The notes under the pieces: generated by a model | The model's input: the letters and a program-made list of their open reading frames with translations, nothing else | What the model was told of the DNA's origin: nothing | The model's database searches: none | Assembly (NCBI GenBank): GCA_964614515.1 | Contig: CAZTPJ010000039.1 | Coordinates: forward strand, 1-34,521 | Direction: 5' to 3' | Origin: CAZTPJ01 sp964614515 | Lineage (GTDB): Bacteria; Planctomycetota; Phycisphaerae; Phycisphaerales; UBA1924 | Length of the DNA stretch: 34,521 bases | Position numbers and translations under genes: made by a program | Part shown: piece by piece, positions 24,113-32,785 of the stretch | Numbering within the stretch: position 1 is the first letter of the stretch | How the letters are laid out: every line of letters starts with the position of its first letter

Positions 24113-26983
24113 ATGGGCGGCATCAGCACGGGCGTGGGCATCTTCAGCGGGCTGGACACCGGCCAGATCATCTCGCAACTGCTTGCGATCTCATCGCGGC
24201 CGAAGATCCTCGCCCAGCAGCGCATCGCGCAGTTGCAGGTCCAGCAGTCCGGGTACATGGACATCAACAGCCGCCTCCAGACGCTGCAAAACGTCGCCGC
24301 CTCTCTTCGCACGCAGAATATCTTTCAGACGCACCGTGCGACGAGTTCGGCCCCCGAAGTACTCACGGCCACGGCCACGACCAACGCCCGCGAAGGCGTC
24401 CATTCCTTCATCGTCGATCGCCTCGTGTCCACGCAGCAGTTCCTCTCGCGCGGGTTTCTCAACTCGAACTCAACGGGGCTTGGGGCGACATCGATCAGTT
24501 TTGAAAGCGCTGAGGCGAGGCTGGATCGCGATACGAATCTCGCGAACCTCAACGGCGGCTCGGGCGTCAGCCGCGGCAAGATCACCATCACCGACTCGGC
24601 CGGGGGCGCGGCGACGGTTGATCTCTCGCGGGTTGGCACGGTATCGGAAGTGCTGTCGGCGATCAACAGCGCGGCGGGCGTGCAGGTGCGGGCATCGGTG
24701 CGCGACGGCGCGTTCATCATCGAGGATCGCGCCGGCGGCGCGGGGACCATGCAGATCGCCAATGTCGCGACCTACACCACCGCCGACAGCCTGGGCATCG
24801 CCAAGGCCGCGGTCGGAGGCGTCATTACCGGTGATCGCGTTCACGGGCTGACCGAACAGACCGCGCTGAGCCAGCTCAACGATGGCAACGGCATCTTCGT
24901 CGGCAACGTCTTTGGCGAAGGCGCGTGGGACTTTGACATCAGCATCGGCGGGGCCGCGGCCATCCGCGTCAATCTCGGCGCGCAGTACAGCGGATCCGAG
25001 GTCATCGCGCCCGCGGCGGCGACCATCGGCGATGTCATTGACCGCATCAATGAGGCCATGGGTGAGAACTACCCTGAAGTCACGGCCTCCATCGACGCCA
25101 CCGGCACGCGCCTGGTCATCAACGACACGCAGAACCGCATGATCGAACTGACCAATCGGCCCGGCACGCTCGGAAACACCCTCGCGGACCTTGGACTCGC
25201 CACCGACTTCCCCACCACCGGCACGCTCACCGGCACGCGCATTCTCGCGGACATGAACTCCACGCTCGCCTCGCGCCTGCTCGGAGGAACGGGCCTGTCG
25301 GCGCTGGGCAACGGCCAACTCGACATGACCTTGCGCGACGGCACAAACGTCGCGATGACCCTCGATCTCGACACGTCGATGTCATCCATCGCGCGGCAGA
25401 TCGAAACAGCCTCGGGCACACTCCCCGGCGGCGGACCGCGACTCACCGTCACCGTCAACGACACAGGCACGGGCCTGCTCATCACCGATCACACAGGCGG
25501 CTCCGGCAACTTGCGCATCGAGGGCGCAGGCGGCGGCGATACGGCCGTGGCCCTGGGCATCTCCACCGGCGCCGCGGGCGTCGCGTCCAACACGGTCAGC
25601 GGCTCGAATCTTCAGCATCAGTACATTTCGTACCAGACGCAGTTGTCGACGATGAACCAGGGACGTGGCATCGGCACCGGGGTCATGCGCATCACCGACT
25701 CGCTCGGCGTGACGCGCGAGATCGACGTCGGCACCGACGCCGTGACCCTCGGCGACCTCGCCAAGGAGATCAACTCCGCGGGATCGCGCGTCAAGGCTCG
25801 CATCAACGACGGCGGCGATGGTCTGCTGCTGTATGAAGACACCGGCGGCGGGTCCGTCAAGATCAAGGTGGAAGACGTGTCCGGATCGGTCGCCAGGAAC
25901 CTGCGGATCCTCGGCGAGGCGGAGGGAACAGGCAACGACAACTTCATCGATGGTTCGGGAGAACAAGTCGTCGAACTCGCCGCCAACGACACCCTCTCGC
26001 AGATCATGGCCAAGATCAACGCCGCCAACGTCGGCGTTTCGGCCACCATCATCAACGACGGCAACGGCGCAACGCCGTATCGCCTGAGTCTGACGGCGCG
26101 ATCATCCGGCACGGCCGGACGCATGATCGTCGATTCCGGTTCGTTCGATCTTGGCCTGACGACGCTGGACGCCGGGCGCGACGCGCGGGTATTCTTCGGC
26201 GCGTCGGACCCGGCGCTGGGCGTGCTGCTGCAATCGTCCACGAACACGCTCGATCGCGTGATCGAAGGCGTGTCGATCGACCTGACGGGCGTGAAGAACG
26301 ATCCCGTCACGCTCACCATCTCCAAGGACACCTCCGCGATCGAGAACAAGATCAAGGAGTTTGTCGACGCGTTCAACGACGCGGCCTCGCGCATCCAGTT
26401 CCACACGCGCTTCGACACGACGACGAACCAGCGCGGTTCGCTTATTGGCGACTCCACGGCCCAGTCGCTCCGGCGCTCGCTGTTCGACACCGTGCTTGGC
26501 ACGGGCCTGAACCTTTCGGGCACGTTCGATCGACTGACGGACGTGGGCATCACGATGGGGAGCGGGGGCGTGCTGGCGCTGGATGTCGAGCGACTCCGCG
26601 ACGCGCTGGAGGAGGATGCCGAGAGCGTCGAGGCGCTGTTCACCGCCCGCGAATTGGCGCCAAAGGATCCTGTGCCCGTGAACCCTTCAATCCCCGGCAT
26701 CACGGTGCGCCCGACGGAAGACACATTCCTCTCCCTCGGCGTCCTCGGACGCATCGAGGAACTCGCCAAACGATTCGTCAACACGGTCGATGGCGTGCTG
26801 CCCGGACGGCGGCAATCGCTCGATGCGCAGATCCAGTCGCAGAACCAGCGCATCTCGCTCATCGATGCGCAACTCGCCAACAGGCGATCGCGCCTGGAGC
26901 AGCAGTTCCTCGCGATGGAACGCGCCATCGCGCAACTTCAGGGGCAACAGTCGTCGCTCTCGGGCATCCAGCGAGTCCGGTAG
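24113..26983 (+). CDS. fliD: Flagellar filament cap protein FliD, expanded
   Basis: FliD caps the growing flagellar filament and guides flagellin folding. The start has AAGGAG before the ATG and gives GIFSGLDTGQIISQLLAISS, the FliD N-terminal signature. The C-terminal FliD domain is also clear: LDRVIEGVSIDLTGV, VTLTISKDTSAIENKIKEFV, a GSLIGDST motif and a final coiled coil. At 956 residues it is about twice the usual length. The extra length is made of flagellin-IN-like repeats, each opening L..LN.G.GI or similar and containing a TIGDVIDRIN-like helix; they start near residues 143, 252, 387, 512 and 619. The repeats could add surface domains to the cap or alter its symmetry. fliS follows 42 bp downstream. 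Confidence 0.93.
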   Translation: MGGISTGVGIFSGLDTGQIISQLLAISSRPKILAQQRIAQLQVQQSGYMDINSRLQTLQNVAASLRTQNIFQTHRATSSAPEVLTATATTNAREGVHSFIVDRLVSTQQFLSRGFLNSNSTGLGATSISFESAEARLDRDTNLANLNGGSGVSRGKITITDSAGGAATVDLSRVGTVSEVLSAINSAAGVQVRASVRDGAFIIEDRAGGAGTMQIANVATYTTADSLGIAKAAVGGVITGDRVHGLTEQTALSQLNDGNGIFVGNVFGEGAWDFDISIGGAAAIRVNLGAQYSGSEVIAPAAATIGDVIDRINEAMGENYPEVTASIDATGTRLVINDTQNRMIELTNRPGTLGNTLADLGLATDFPTTGTLTGTRILADMNSTLASRLLGGTGLSALGNGQLDMTLRDGTNVAMTLDLDTSMSSIARQIETASGTLPGGGPRLTVTVNDTGTGLLITDHTGGSGNLRIEGAGGGDTAVALGISTGAAGVASNTVSGSNLQHQYISYQTQLSTMNQGRGIGTGVMRITDSLGVTREIDVGTDAVTLGDLAKEINSAGSRVKARINDGGDGLLLYEDTGGGSVKIKVEDVSGSVARNLRILGEAEGTGNDNFIDGSGEQVVELAANDTLSQIMAKINAANVGVSATIINDGNGATPYRLSLTARSSGTAGRMIVDSGSFDLGLTTLDAGRDARVFFGASDPALGVLLQSSTNTLDRVIEGVSIDLTGVKNDPVTLTISKDTSAIENKIKEFVDAFNDAASRIQFHTRFDTTTNQRGSLIGDSTAQSLRRSLFDTVLGTGLNLSGTFDRLTDVGITMGSGGVLALDVERLRDALEEDAESVEALFTARELAPKDPVPVNPSIPGITVRPTEDTFLSLGVLGRIEELAKRFVNTVDGVLPGRRQSLDAQIQSQNQRISLIDAQLANRRSRLEQQFLAMERAIAQLQGQQSSLSGIQRVR

Positions 26984-27025
26984 CGCCTGAAGTTGCGCCC
27001 GACTCGGGCCGATGATTCGAGTCCC

Positions 27026-27478
27026 ATGGCCGTCACTCCCATGAATCCATACCTGCGAACTCGAGTCCTGACCGCCAGCCCGGAGGAACTGCGCCTGCTG
27101 CTGATCGAGGGCGCCCTGCGCTTCGCGCGGCAGGGGCGCGACGGCCTGGCGCGCAAGGACTATGAAGCCTCATTCTCAGGACTCTCCTCATGCCGCGACA
27201 TCATCGTTGAACTCATCACCACCATGCGCCCCGAGGTCGATCCTGACTTGTGCGATCGCCTCCACGGGCTCTACACGTTTATGTACAACGAATTGGTCGA
27301 GGCGAGTTTTCAGCGTGAGCCCACGCGCGTGGACACCGTGATCAAACTGCTCGAATATGAACACGAAACGTGGGTGTTGCTGATGCGCAAACTCGCCGAA
27401 GAGCGGGGCGCCAGCACCCCCAGCGCCACGCCCGCCGCGAATCGCCCCGAGCGCATCCCGCTCAGCACGCAGGCGTAA
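27026..27478 (+). CDS. fliS: Flagellin export chaperone FliS
   Basis: FliS binds the C-terminus of flagellin in the cytoplasm and prevents premature assembly. The 150-residue protein begins with MNPYLRTRVLTASPEELRLL after a few residues, matching the family's N-terminal MNPY...VLTASPEEL. It is all-helical, with the expected FARQGRDGLARKDY and YEHETWVLLM segments. A Pro/Ala/Thr-rich tail of about 25 residues extends beyond the family core. The start is uncertain between 27026 and 27041. No clear ribosome site is seen, and coupling with fliD is likely. Its 3' end overlaps purQ on the other strand by 17 bp. Confidence 0.92.
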   Translation: MAVTPMNPYLRTRVLTASPEELRLLLIEGALRFARQGRDGLARKDYEASFSGLSSCRDIIVELITTMRPEVDPDLCDRLHGLYTFMYNELVEASFQREPTRVDTVIKLLEYEHETWVLLMRKLAEERGASTPSATPAANRPERIPLSTQA

Positions 27479-28289
27479 GTCCGCCCCTGGCGGCGCGAAC
27501 ACCATTGCGGAAGATCGCCAAGCCCAACGGCTCGCCTGATCGCTCCTGGGCCGACAGGCGCGTCCAGAACGGATGCCGCGTCCACTGGTCGTATCGCTCC
27601 GGATGCGGCATCAGGCCGAAGATCAGGCCCGTGGCATCGCAGATGCCCGCCGTGTCGGACTCCGAGCCGTTGGGATTCTCAACATATCGCAGGGGTGCTT
27701 GTCCGCGTGCGGCCAGTGCATGAACCCAGCCCGGCTGTGCGCCGACGAGTCGGCCTTCGCCGTGGGCGATGGGGAGTCGAGCGGCGGCCGTGGAATACAC
27801 GCCCGCCAGGCCACTTGTCCACACGCATGGCGAGAGCGCATCAAATTCGACGGGAATCCAGCGGTCGATGAATCGTCCGCCGGCGTTGGCCGCGAGGGCA
27901 AGTGACTGGCTGGGCGGGGCATCGGTCGGCCATGACTCACCCATCTCCGGCCCGGGCAGCAGGCCGAGTTGCACGAGCACCTGAAAGCCGTTGCAGACGC
28001 CGATCATCGGGCAACCGCGCAGGATCGCGCGACGCAGCGCGGGATACAAATGCGTGCGAAGGCGCATCGCGAGAATGCGCCCCGAGGCGATGTCATCGCC
28101 ATAACTGAAGCCACCCGGAAACCCGAAAATGTCAAAGTCATCGATCAGGGCGGGGTTGGCCGTGAGGTGTGAGAGGTGGATGAGGTGTGGTTCCGCGCCG
28201 GCCGAGTGAAATGCGCGGACCATCTCGGCGTCGCAGTTGGTTCCCGCGGTTCGGAGGACGAGGGCGCGGGGTGGCGTGTCGCTGGGCAT
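27462..28289 (-). CDS. purQ: Phosphoribosylformylglycinamidine synthase, glutamine amidotransferase subunit
   Basis: PurQ releases ammonia from glutamine for PurL in the fourth step of purine synthesis. The 275-residue protein has the class I triad: C99 in MIGVCNGFQ, H229 and E231 in GLMPHPER. It also has the family motifs GFPGGFSYGDDIASGRI, LPIAHGEGRL and ENPNGSESDTAGI. The length is slightly above the usual 220-270. No purS or purL lies adjacent. The gene faces fliS and overlaps its end; upstream it diverges from tRNA-Ser. No strong ribosome site is seen before the ATG at 28289. Confidence 0.95.
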   Translation of the reverse strand: MPSDTPPRALVLRTAGTNCDAEMVRAFHSAGAEPHLIHLSHLTANPALIDDFDIFGFPGGFSYGDDIASGRILAMRLRTHLYPALRRAILRGCPMIGVCNGFQVLVQLGLLPGPEMGESWPTDAPPSQSLALAANAGGRFIDRWIPVEFDALSPCVWTSGLAGVYSTAAARLPIAHGEGRLVGAQPGWVHALAARGQAPLRYVENPNGSESDTAGICDATGLIFGLMPHPERYDQWTRHPFWTRLSAQERSGEPLGLAIFRNGVRAARGGLTPAC

Positions 28290-28400
28290 GCTCGAAGGAT
28301 AGGGGGCCTCTGGCGAGGCTTGGCCGGGGTGGATACCGTTGTGGCCAATGGGCCTGGCCCCGACGAAGCGGGTCCGGCATGGGACATTTTCATCGCCTTC

Positions 28401-28492
28401 GGAGAGGTGGCCGAGCGGCTGAAGGCGACGGTTTGCTAAACCGTTATACGGGGTATCACCCTGTATCGAGGGTTCGAATCCCTCCCTCTCCG
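28401..28492 (+). tRNA. tRNA-Ser(GCU)
   Basis: A class II tRNA of 92 bases. The acceptor stem GGAGAGG (28401-28407) pairs with CCTCTCC (28485-28491), followed by discriminator G. The anticodon stem ACGGT/ACCGT flanks TT-GCT-AA, with anticodon GCT at 28435-28437. A long variable arm and the T arm GAGGG-TTCGAAT-CCCTC complete it. It reads serine codons AGC and AGU. CCA is not encoded. Confidence 0.96.
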
Positions 28493-28567
28493 CTTTTCTG
28501 CGTGCCGAACGGGGGAACGTGCTGGCGGCCGATTGTGCGACTCCCCGGGTCGCTACGATTGTCCCGA

Positions 28568-30511
28568 ATGCCCGATCCGACTCCCCGCATCCGTAATTTC
28601 TCCATCATCGCCCACATCGACCACGGCAAGAGCACGCTCGCCGACCGGCTCTTGCAGGCGACCAATGCTGTCACCGCGCGCGAGGCTCGCGAGCAGATGC
28701 TCGACTCGATGGATCTGGAGCGCGAGCGCGGCATCACCATCAAGGCCTCGGCCGTCACCGTCATGCACAGGCACAAGTCCGGCGCCAAGGCCGACGAACT
28801 CGAATCCGAGTATGAAACGCCGATGGATGATGCGGGGCAGCACCGGACGAAGAAGGGCGCGGCCGAAGTCCACGGCGACTTGTTCATGCTCAACTTCATC
28901 GATACGCCGGGGCATGTGGACTTCAACTACGAAGTCTCGCGGGCGCTGAGCGCGTGCGAGGGCGCGATCCTCGTCGTCGATGCCACACAGGGCGTGCAGG
29001 CGCAGACCGTCGTCAACGCCTACCTGGCCGTGAATCAGAACCTCGAGATCATTCCTGTCATCAACAAGATCGACTTGCCCTCCGCGCGCTGCGATGATGT
29101 GGCGATGGAGGTCGAGCGCGTTCTGGGGATCGCGGCCGAGGATTGCCTGCTCGTGTCGGCCAAGACGGGGCGGGGTATTCCGGAACTGCTCGCGGCGATC
29201 TGCGAGCGATTGCCCGGGCCGCGGGCCTCGGTGCAGAAGCAGACGCGGGCGCTGATCTTCGACGCGGTGTACGACGACTATCGCGGCGTGATCGTGTACT
29301 TCCGCGTGTTTGATGGCGGGCTGAAGGTCGGCGACAAGATTCGCATGATGGGCCTGGGCCGAACGTACACGATCACCGAGATCGGCAAGTACACCCCGAA
29401 GCCCATGCGCGTCCAGCAGGTTGGCGCGGGAGAAACCGGGTATCTCGTCGCGGCGATCCGAACCCTCGGAGACGTGCGCGTCGGCGACACGATCACGCTC
29501 GACATCGACCCCGCGGCCGAGGCCCTGCCCGGTTACGAACCGCCGCGGCAGATGGTCTTCTGCGATTTTTATCCGGCCACGACCGAGGACCAGAAGGGCA
29601 ACGACTTTGAGAATCTGCGCGAGGCGATGGAGAAACTCAGCCTCAACGATTCATCGTTCACCTTTCAACCCGTGCATTCCGATGCGCTGGGGTTCGGGTT
29701 TCGCTGCGGGTTCCTGGGCCTGTTGCACATGGACATCATCCAGGAACGGCTGGAGCGTGAGGGGGGGGTGGAAGTCGTCCAGACCGCGCCGACGGTGTCG
29801 TATCAAGTCGTCGTGCGCACGCGCGGCGGCGGACCCAATGACCCGCCCAAAGAAGAGACGATCGAAGTTCACAATCCCGCCGACCTGCCCGACCCCGGCT
29901 CGATCATGGAGATTCGCGAGCCGGTCTGCCGCGTCGAGATCATGCTTCCCAAGGACAAGATCGGCGATGTGATGAAACTCGCGATGGATCGCCGTGGTAC
30001 ATACAAGTCGCAGACGTATGTCTCCGAAACGCGCGAGATGCTCATCTTCGAGATCCCCCTCGCCGAAATCATCTATGACTTCTACGACAAACTCAAGGGC
30101 ATCACCAGTGGTTACGGCACGATGGACTACGAAGTCATCGGATACTTCGCCGAGAAACTCGTTAAAGTCGACATCCTCATCAACGGCGAGCCGGTCGAAG
30201 CACTCAGCCTCATCTGCCACCGCGACCGCGCGGAGATGCGCGGGCGACACCTTCTGGTCCGCCTCCGCCAGCAGATCCCAAGACATCAGTTCGAAATCCC
30301 ACTTCAGGCCGCCATCGGCGGACGCATCATCGCTCGCGAAACCATCAAGGCCTTCCGCAAGGACGTGACGGCCAAGTGCTATGGCGGCGATGTCAGCCGT
30401 AAACGCAAACTCCTCGAAAAGCAGAAAGAGGGCAAAAAACGCATGAAATCCGTGGGCATGGTCGTCATCCCGCAGGACGCGTTCATGGCCGTGCTGGAGC
30501 AGGATGAGTGA
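28568..30511 (+). CDS. lepA: Elongation factor 4 (LepA)
   Basis: LepA is a ribosome-associated translational GTPase that back-translocates or remodels stalled ribosomes. The 647-residue protein has AHIDHGKS (15-22), the G2 region ERERGITIKA, DTPGH (112-116), NKID, and the LepA-specific C-terminal domain with YGTMDYE and the KRKLLEKQKEGKKRMKSVG tail. Between G2 and G3 it carries an extra hydrophilic stretch of about 35 residues (about 66-101), so it is longer than the usual 600. The ATG at 28568 gives MPDPTPRIRNFSIIAHIDHG. The ribosome site is weak. It lies 75 bp after tRNA-Ser on the same strand. A small nucleotidyltransferase gene begins 30 bp after its stop. Confidence 0.96.
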   Translation: MPDPTPRIRNFSIIAHIDHGKSTLADRLLQATNAVTAREAREQMLDSMDLERERGITIKASAVTVMHRHKSGAKADELESEYETPMDDAGQHRTKKGAAEVHGDLFMLNFIDTPGHVDFNYEVSRALSACEGAILVVDATQGVQAQTVVNAYLAVNQNLEIIPVINKIDLPSARCDDVAMEVERVLGIAAEDCLLVSAKTGRGIPELLAAICERLPGPRASVQKQTRALIFDAVYDDYRGVIVYFRVFDGGLKVGDKIRMMGLGRTYTITEIGKYTPKPMRVQQVGAGETGYLVAAIRTLGDVRVGDTITLDIDPAAEALPGYEPPRQMVFCDFYPATTEDQKGNDFENLREAMEKLSLNDSSFTFQPVHSDALGFGFRCGFLGLLHMDIIQERLEREGGVEVVQTAPTVSYQVVVRTRGGGPNDPPKEETIEVHNPADLPDPGSIMEIREPVCRVEIMLPKDKIGDVMKLAMDRRGTYKSQTYVSETREMLIFEIPLAEIIYDFYDKLKGITSGYGTMDYEVIGYFAEKLVKVDILINGEPVEALSLICHRDRAEMRGRHLLVRLRQQIPRHQFEIPLQAAIGGRIIARETIKAFRKDVTAKCYGGDVSRKRKLLEKQKEGKKRMKSVGMVVIPQDAFMAVLEQDE

Positions 30512-30541
30512 TAAGATTCTGGCGGACGTTTGGGGACACGC

Positions 30542-30856
30542 ATGGCTGACGCAATCAACATCGGTGGCACGCAGATTGACGAGCGACGGTTAGCCGCGTT
30601 GTGCATGCGTCATCGCATCAAGTCTCTGCGCCTCTTCGGCTCCGTGATTCGGCAGGATTTTCGGCCGGACAGCGACGTGGATGTACTCGTCGAGTTCGAG
30701 TCGGGCGTCGATCCCGACTTGTTTGAGCTTGGCGGGATTCAGCAGGATCTATCGGATCTCTTCGGCCGTGTCGTGGACCTGAAGACTCCAGAGATGTTTC
30801 GCCCCGCCGGGCTGCAGCGCGTGCTGCAATCATCGAGACTCGGATATGCGGCGTAG
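30542..30856 (+). CDS. Minimal nucleotidyltransferase, MNT antitoxin type
   Basis: Protein of 104 residues with the nucleotidyltransferase signature G33-S34, then ten residues, then D45-x-D47 in LFGSVIRQDFRPDSDVDVLV. Such minimal enzymes usually AMPylate and inactivate a neighbouring HEPN toxin. No HEPN gene (R-x4-6-H motif) lies next to it: upstream is lepA and downstream the opposite-strand array. It may be an orphan antitoxin or act on a distant partner. The ATG at 30542 is the nearest start to the core; a GTG-like extension to 30530 is possible. Its last 27 bp overlap the 3' end of an exported-protein gene. Confidence 0.85.
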   Translation: MADAINIGGTQIDERRLAALCMRHRIKSLRLFGSVIRQDFRPDSDVDVLVEFESGVDPDLFELGGIQQDLSDLFGRVVDLKTPEMFRPAGLQRVLQSSRLGYAA

Positions 30857-31441
30857 CGGTCGCACATCCGGCGCTGAGGATCGTCGGCGCCGAGCAACGG
30901 CCGCGACCGCGAATGCCAGGACACAAACGGTCGCCGGCGCGGGGACGATGCGTACTTCGCGTCGACTCTCATGCAACCATCCCAACAGGTTATATGTCCC
31001 CATGGGAAAGTGCGGATACCCCTCGTATCGGGTGGTCTGAGTGCGGAACTCGATATCTCGGCGTGAAAACTCCGTGGCGGTCCATTGCACTTCATAGAAC
31101 GGGATGGGGTTCGCAGGGTTCGCGGGAAAGTTAGGCGGAAAGTGGATCTGGCCGCCTGTGATGCCCGTGATGCTCGGTCCGCTGATGACTCCCGGATTCG
31201 ATGGCGGCGGCAGCAGCACAACCGGGTTCGACCATCCCGGCTCGGTTGCGTGAAGGGCGAGCAGCGCCGCCGCGAACGCGATGTACCCCTGGGTTGGGTA
31301 TCCCGCCGAGAGTCTGATGGTCACGGTGGGGTGCGCGGGCGTGAGGGTCGTCCGGTCGAGTTCGATGTGCCAGCCCTGCTGCGCCCAGGCGTTGGTGCAG
31401 CAGGTCACGGCGATGAGCAAAACGATTGCATTCCGGTTCAT
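30830..31441 (-). CDS. Exported VPAP-tailed protein, paralogue 4 of 4
   Basis: Protein of 203 residues in a tandem family of four. N-terminal signal (NRNAIVLLIAVTCCTNAWAQ), then GWHIELDRTTLTPAHPTVTI, ATEPGWSNPVVLLPPPSNPG, GPSITGITGGQIHFPP, and YEVQWTATEFSRRDIEF. The tail is IVPAPATVCVLAFAVAAVARRRRS: a VPAP motif, a hydrophobic helix and an arginine cluster, as in PEP-CTERM sorting signals. A further 16 residues follow the arginines, more than usual. Its ATG overlaps the previous gene's stop codon (ATGA, 31438-31441), so translation is coupled. Function is unknown. Confidence 0.85.
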   Translation of the reverse strand: MNRNAIVLLIAVTCCTNAWAQQGWHIELDRTTLTPAHPTVTIRLSAGYPTQGYIAFAAALLALHATEPGWSNPVVLLPPPSNPGVISGPSITGITGGQIHFPPNFPANPANPIPFYEVQWTATEFSRRDIEFRTQTTRYEGYPHFPMGTYNLLGWLHESRREVRIVPAPATVCVLAFAVAAVARRRRSSAPDVRPLRRISESR

Positions 31442-32028
31442 CGTTGGGCCTCCTGTCTGTGTGTATCGCGCCGCCGACGCATTCCCACGATGGCCGCCAG
31501 GCCAAGGATCGCCGCGCCCGCCGGCGCAGGGACGACGCGCACTTGGCCGTGGCCCTCGGTGAGTTCACGCACCAGATCTTTGCTGGTGGGAAACTGGTTG
31601 ATCGTGTAGACAACGTATTGTGATGTCAGCGTATCAAACTCGATGGTGCGGCGAGAAAACTCGGTCGCGGTCCATTGCAACTCATACAGCGGCAGCGGAT
31701 TCGTCGGATCGGCGATCACGATCGGCGGAAAGTGAACCTGTCCGCCGGTGATGCCCGTGATGCTCGGTCCGCTGATGACTCCCGGATTCGATGGCGGGGC
31801 CAGCAGCACCGCTCCGTTGGACCAACCCGGTTCCGTCGCGTGCAAATCAAACCGCCCTGCGGCGAACGCGAGGTACTGCGGCGGAAACCCCGCCGAAAGG
31901 CGGATCGTCACCGTCGGGTTCGCCGGCGTGACCCACGGCCGGTCGAGTTCCATGAACCACTGCGTCTGCGCTGGTGCGCTGGCGCACAACCCGGCCGTGA
32001 TGACCAGGAATGCACATCGAATCTTCAT
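31438..32028 (-). CDS. Exported VPAP-tailed protein, paralogue 3 of 4
   Basis: Protein of 196 residues, highly similar to its downstream neighbour: WFMELDRPWVTPANPTVTI, ATEPGWSNGAVLLAPPSNPG, GPSITGITGGQVHFPP, YELQWTATEFSRRTIEF. A signal peptide is present (KIRCAFLVITAGLCASAPAQ), and the tail is VVPAPAGAAILGLAAIVGMRRRR. A GGGAGGAG ribosome site precedes the ATG. The 63-bp gap before it contains two hairpins (32044-32060 and 32076-32091), which could tune expression of this gene relative to the preceding one. The strong similarity to paralogue 4, even at the DNA level over the GPSITGITGG region, points to a recent duplication. Confidence 0.86.
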   Translation of the reverse strand: MKIRCAFLVITAGLCASAPAQTQWFMELDRPWVTPANPTVTIRLSAGFPPQYLAFAAGRFDLHATEPGWSNGAVLLAPPSNPGVISGPSITGITGGQVHFPPIVIADPTNPLPLYELQWTATEFSRRTIEFDTLTSQYVVYTINQFPTSKDLVRELTEGHGQVRVVPAPAGAAILGLAAIVGMRRRRDTHRQEAQR

Positions 32029-32091
32029 GTCAACTCCTCCCTTGCCCCGTGGTGCGGGGCGTGTCGAACAGTCCTCGCGGCTCGTGCCGCG

Positions 32092-32667
32092 TCAGGGATT
32101 GCGATTCCGCCTGCGCCCTGCGGTGAACATCATTATCAAGCCCATGATCGCCAGCGACGTCGGCGCGGGCACCACGGAGATGTATGCCCGCCCTTCGACA
32201 AGTTCGAACAACCGACTCTGCGACGCCGGGGATGTCTGGCTGATGTACACGTCGTAGCGCTGCGTGTGCGTCGTGATCTCCACATCGCGCAATGGCGAAA
32301 ACGTCGAGGTTTCCCACGTCACTTCATACACAGGCAGGGGGTTGATCCACGGAGGCGGAACTCCCGGGAAGTAGATCTGGCCCAGCGCGATGCCTGTGAT
32401 GTTCGGTCCGACAATCGTGCCGGGGTCAAATGGCGGCGGCAACAGCACCGTCGGGTCACGCCATTCTCCCTCGCTGGCGCGAACGTCAAACCGAGCCGCG
32501 GCGAACGCAAAGTCACGCCCGAGGTCGACGCCCGCGAGGAACCGCACCGTTGTGCTCGGTTGCCTTCGTGAAACGACGTTGGTGACTTCGATGGTCCAGG
32601 CGGTCTGGCCCTCGGCCGTGGCCGTCAGCGCACCGGTGGCCGCGAGGAACGCACGCACGATCTTCAT
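32092..32667 (-). CDS. Exported VPAP-tailed protein, paralogue 2 of 4
   Basis: Most divergent of the four, 191 residues. The start at 32667 has a GGGAGG ribosome site and a signal peptide (KIVRAFLAATGALTATAEGQ). The core keeps the family order: WTIEVTNVVS, FAAARFDVRASEGEWRDPTV, LLPPPFDPGTIVGPNITGI, GQIYFPG, YEVTWETSTFSPLRDVEI, and RYDVYIS. The tail is VVPAPTSLAIMGLIMMFTAGRRRNR. A sigma70-type promoter lies at 32723-32751. The longer open frame to 32946 reads through the promoter region and is not the gene. Confidence 0.85.
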   Translation of the reverse strand: MKIVRAFLAATGALTATAEGQTAWTIEVTNVVSRRQPSTTVRFLAGVDLGRDFAFAAARFDVRASEGEWRDPTVLLPPPFDPGTIVGPNITGIALGQIYFPGVPPPWINPLPVYEVTWETSTFSPLRDVEITTHTQRYDVYISQTSPASQSRLFELVEGRAYISVVPAPTSLAIMGLIMMFTAGRRRNRNP

Positions 32668-32722
32668 GTCTTGCCTCCCAAGTGGTATGGACGCCGAACG
32701 CGTCCCCACGAGCCACCGAACC

Positions 32723-32751
32723 AGTCTACCAGAGGCGAGTTTGCTTTGCAA
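32723..32751 (-). promoter_or_regulatory. Sigma70-type promoter of paralogue 2
   Basis: On the minus strand TTGCAA (32746-32751), 17 bp, then TAGACT (32723-32728), about 55 bp before the start codon. The -35 matches four of six consensus bases and the -10 matches four. An 8-bp inverted repeat (CTTTGCAA at 32744-32751, TTGCAAAG at 32765-32772) overlaps the -35 and could be an operator; that is inference. Confidence 0.55.
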
Positions 32752-32785
32752 CGCCTCATGTTCCTTGCAAAGGCCCACGGCGGGG

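Noticed and set aside
24031..24504. 157-codon plus-strand frame overlapping the start of fliD
   Set aside because: Most of it lies inside fliD in another frame, with low-complexity basic composition.
25618..26928. 436-codon minus-strand frame opposite fliD
   Set aside because: Ser/Arg-rich shadow of a well-supported fliD; no domain.
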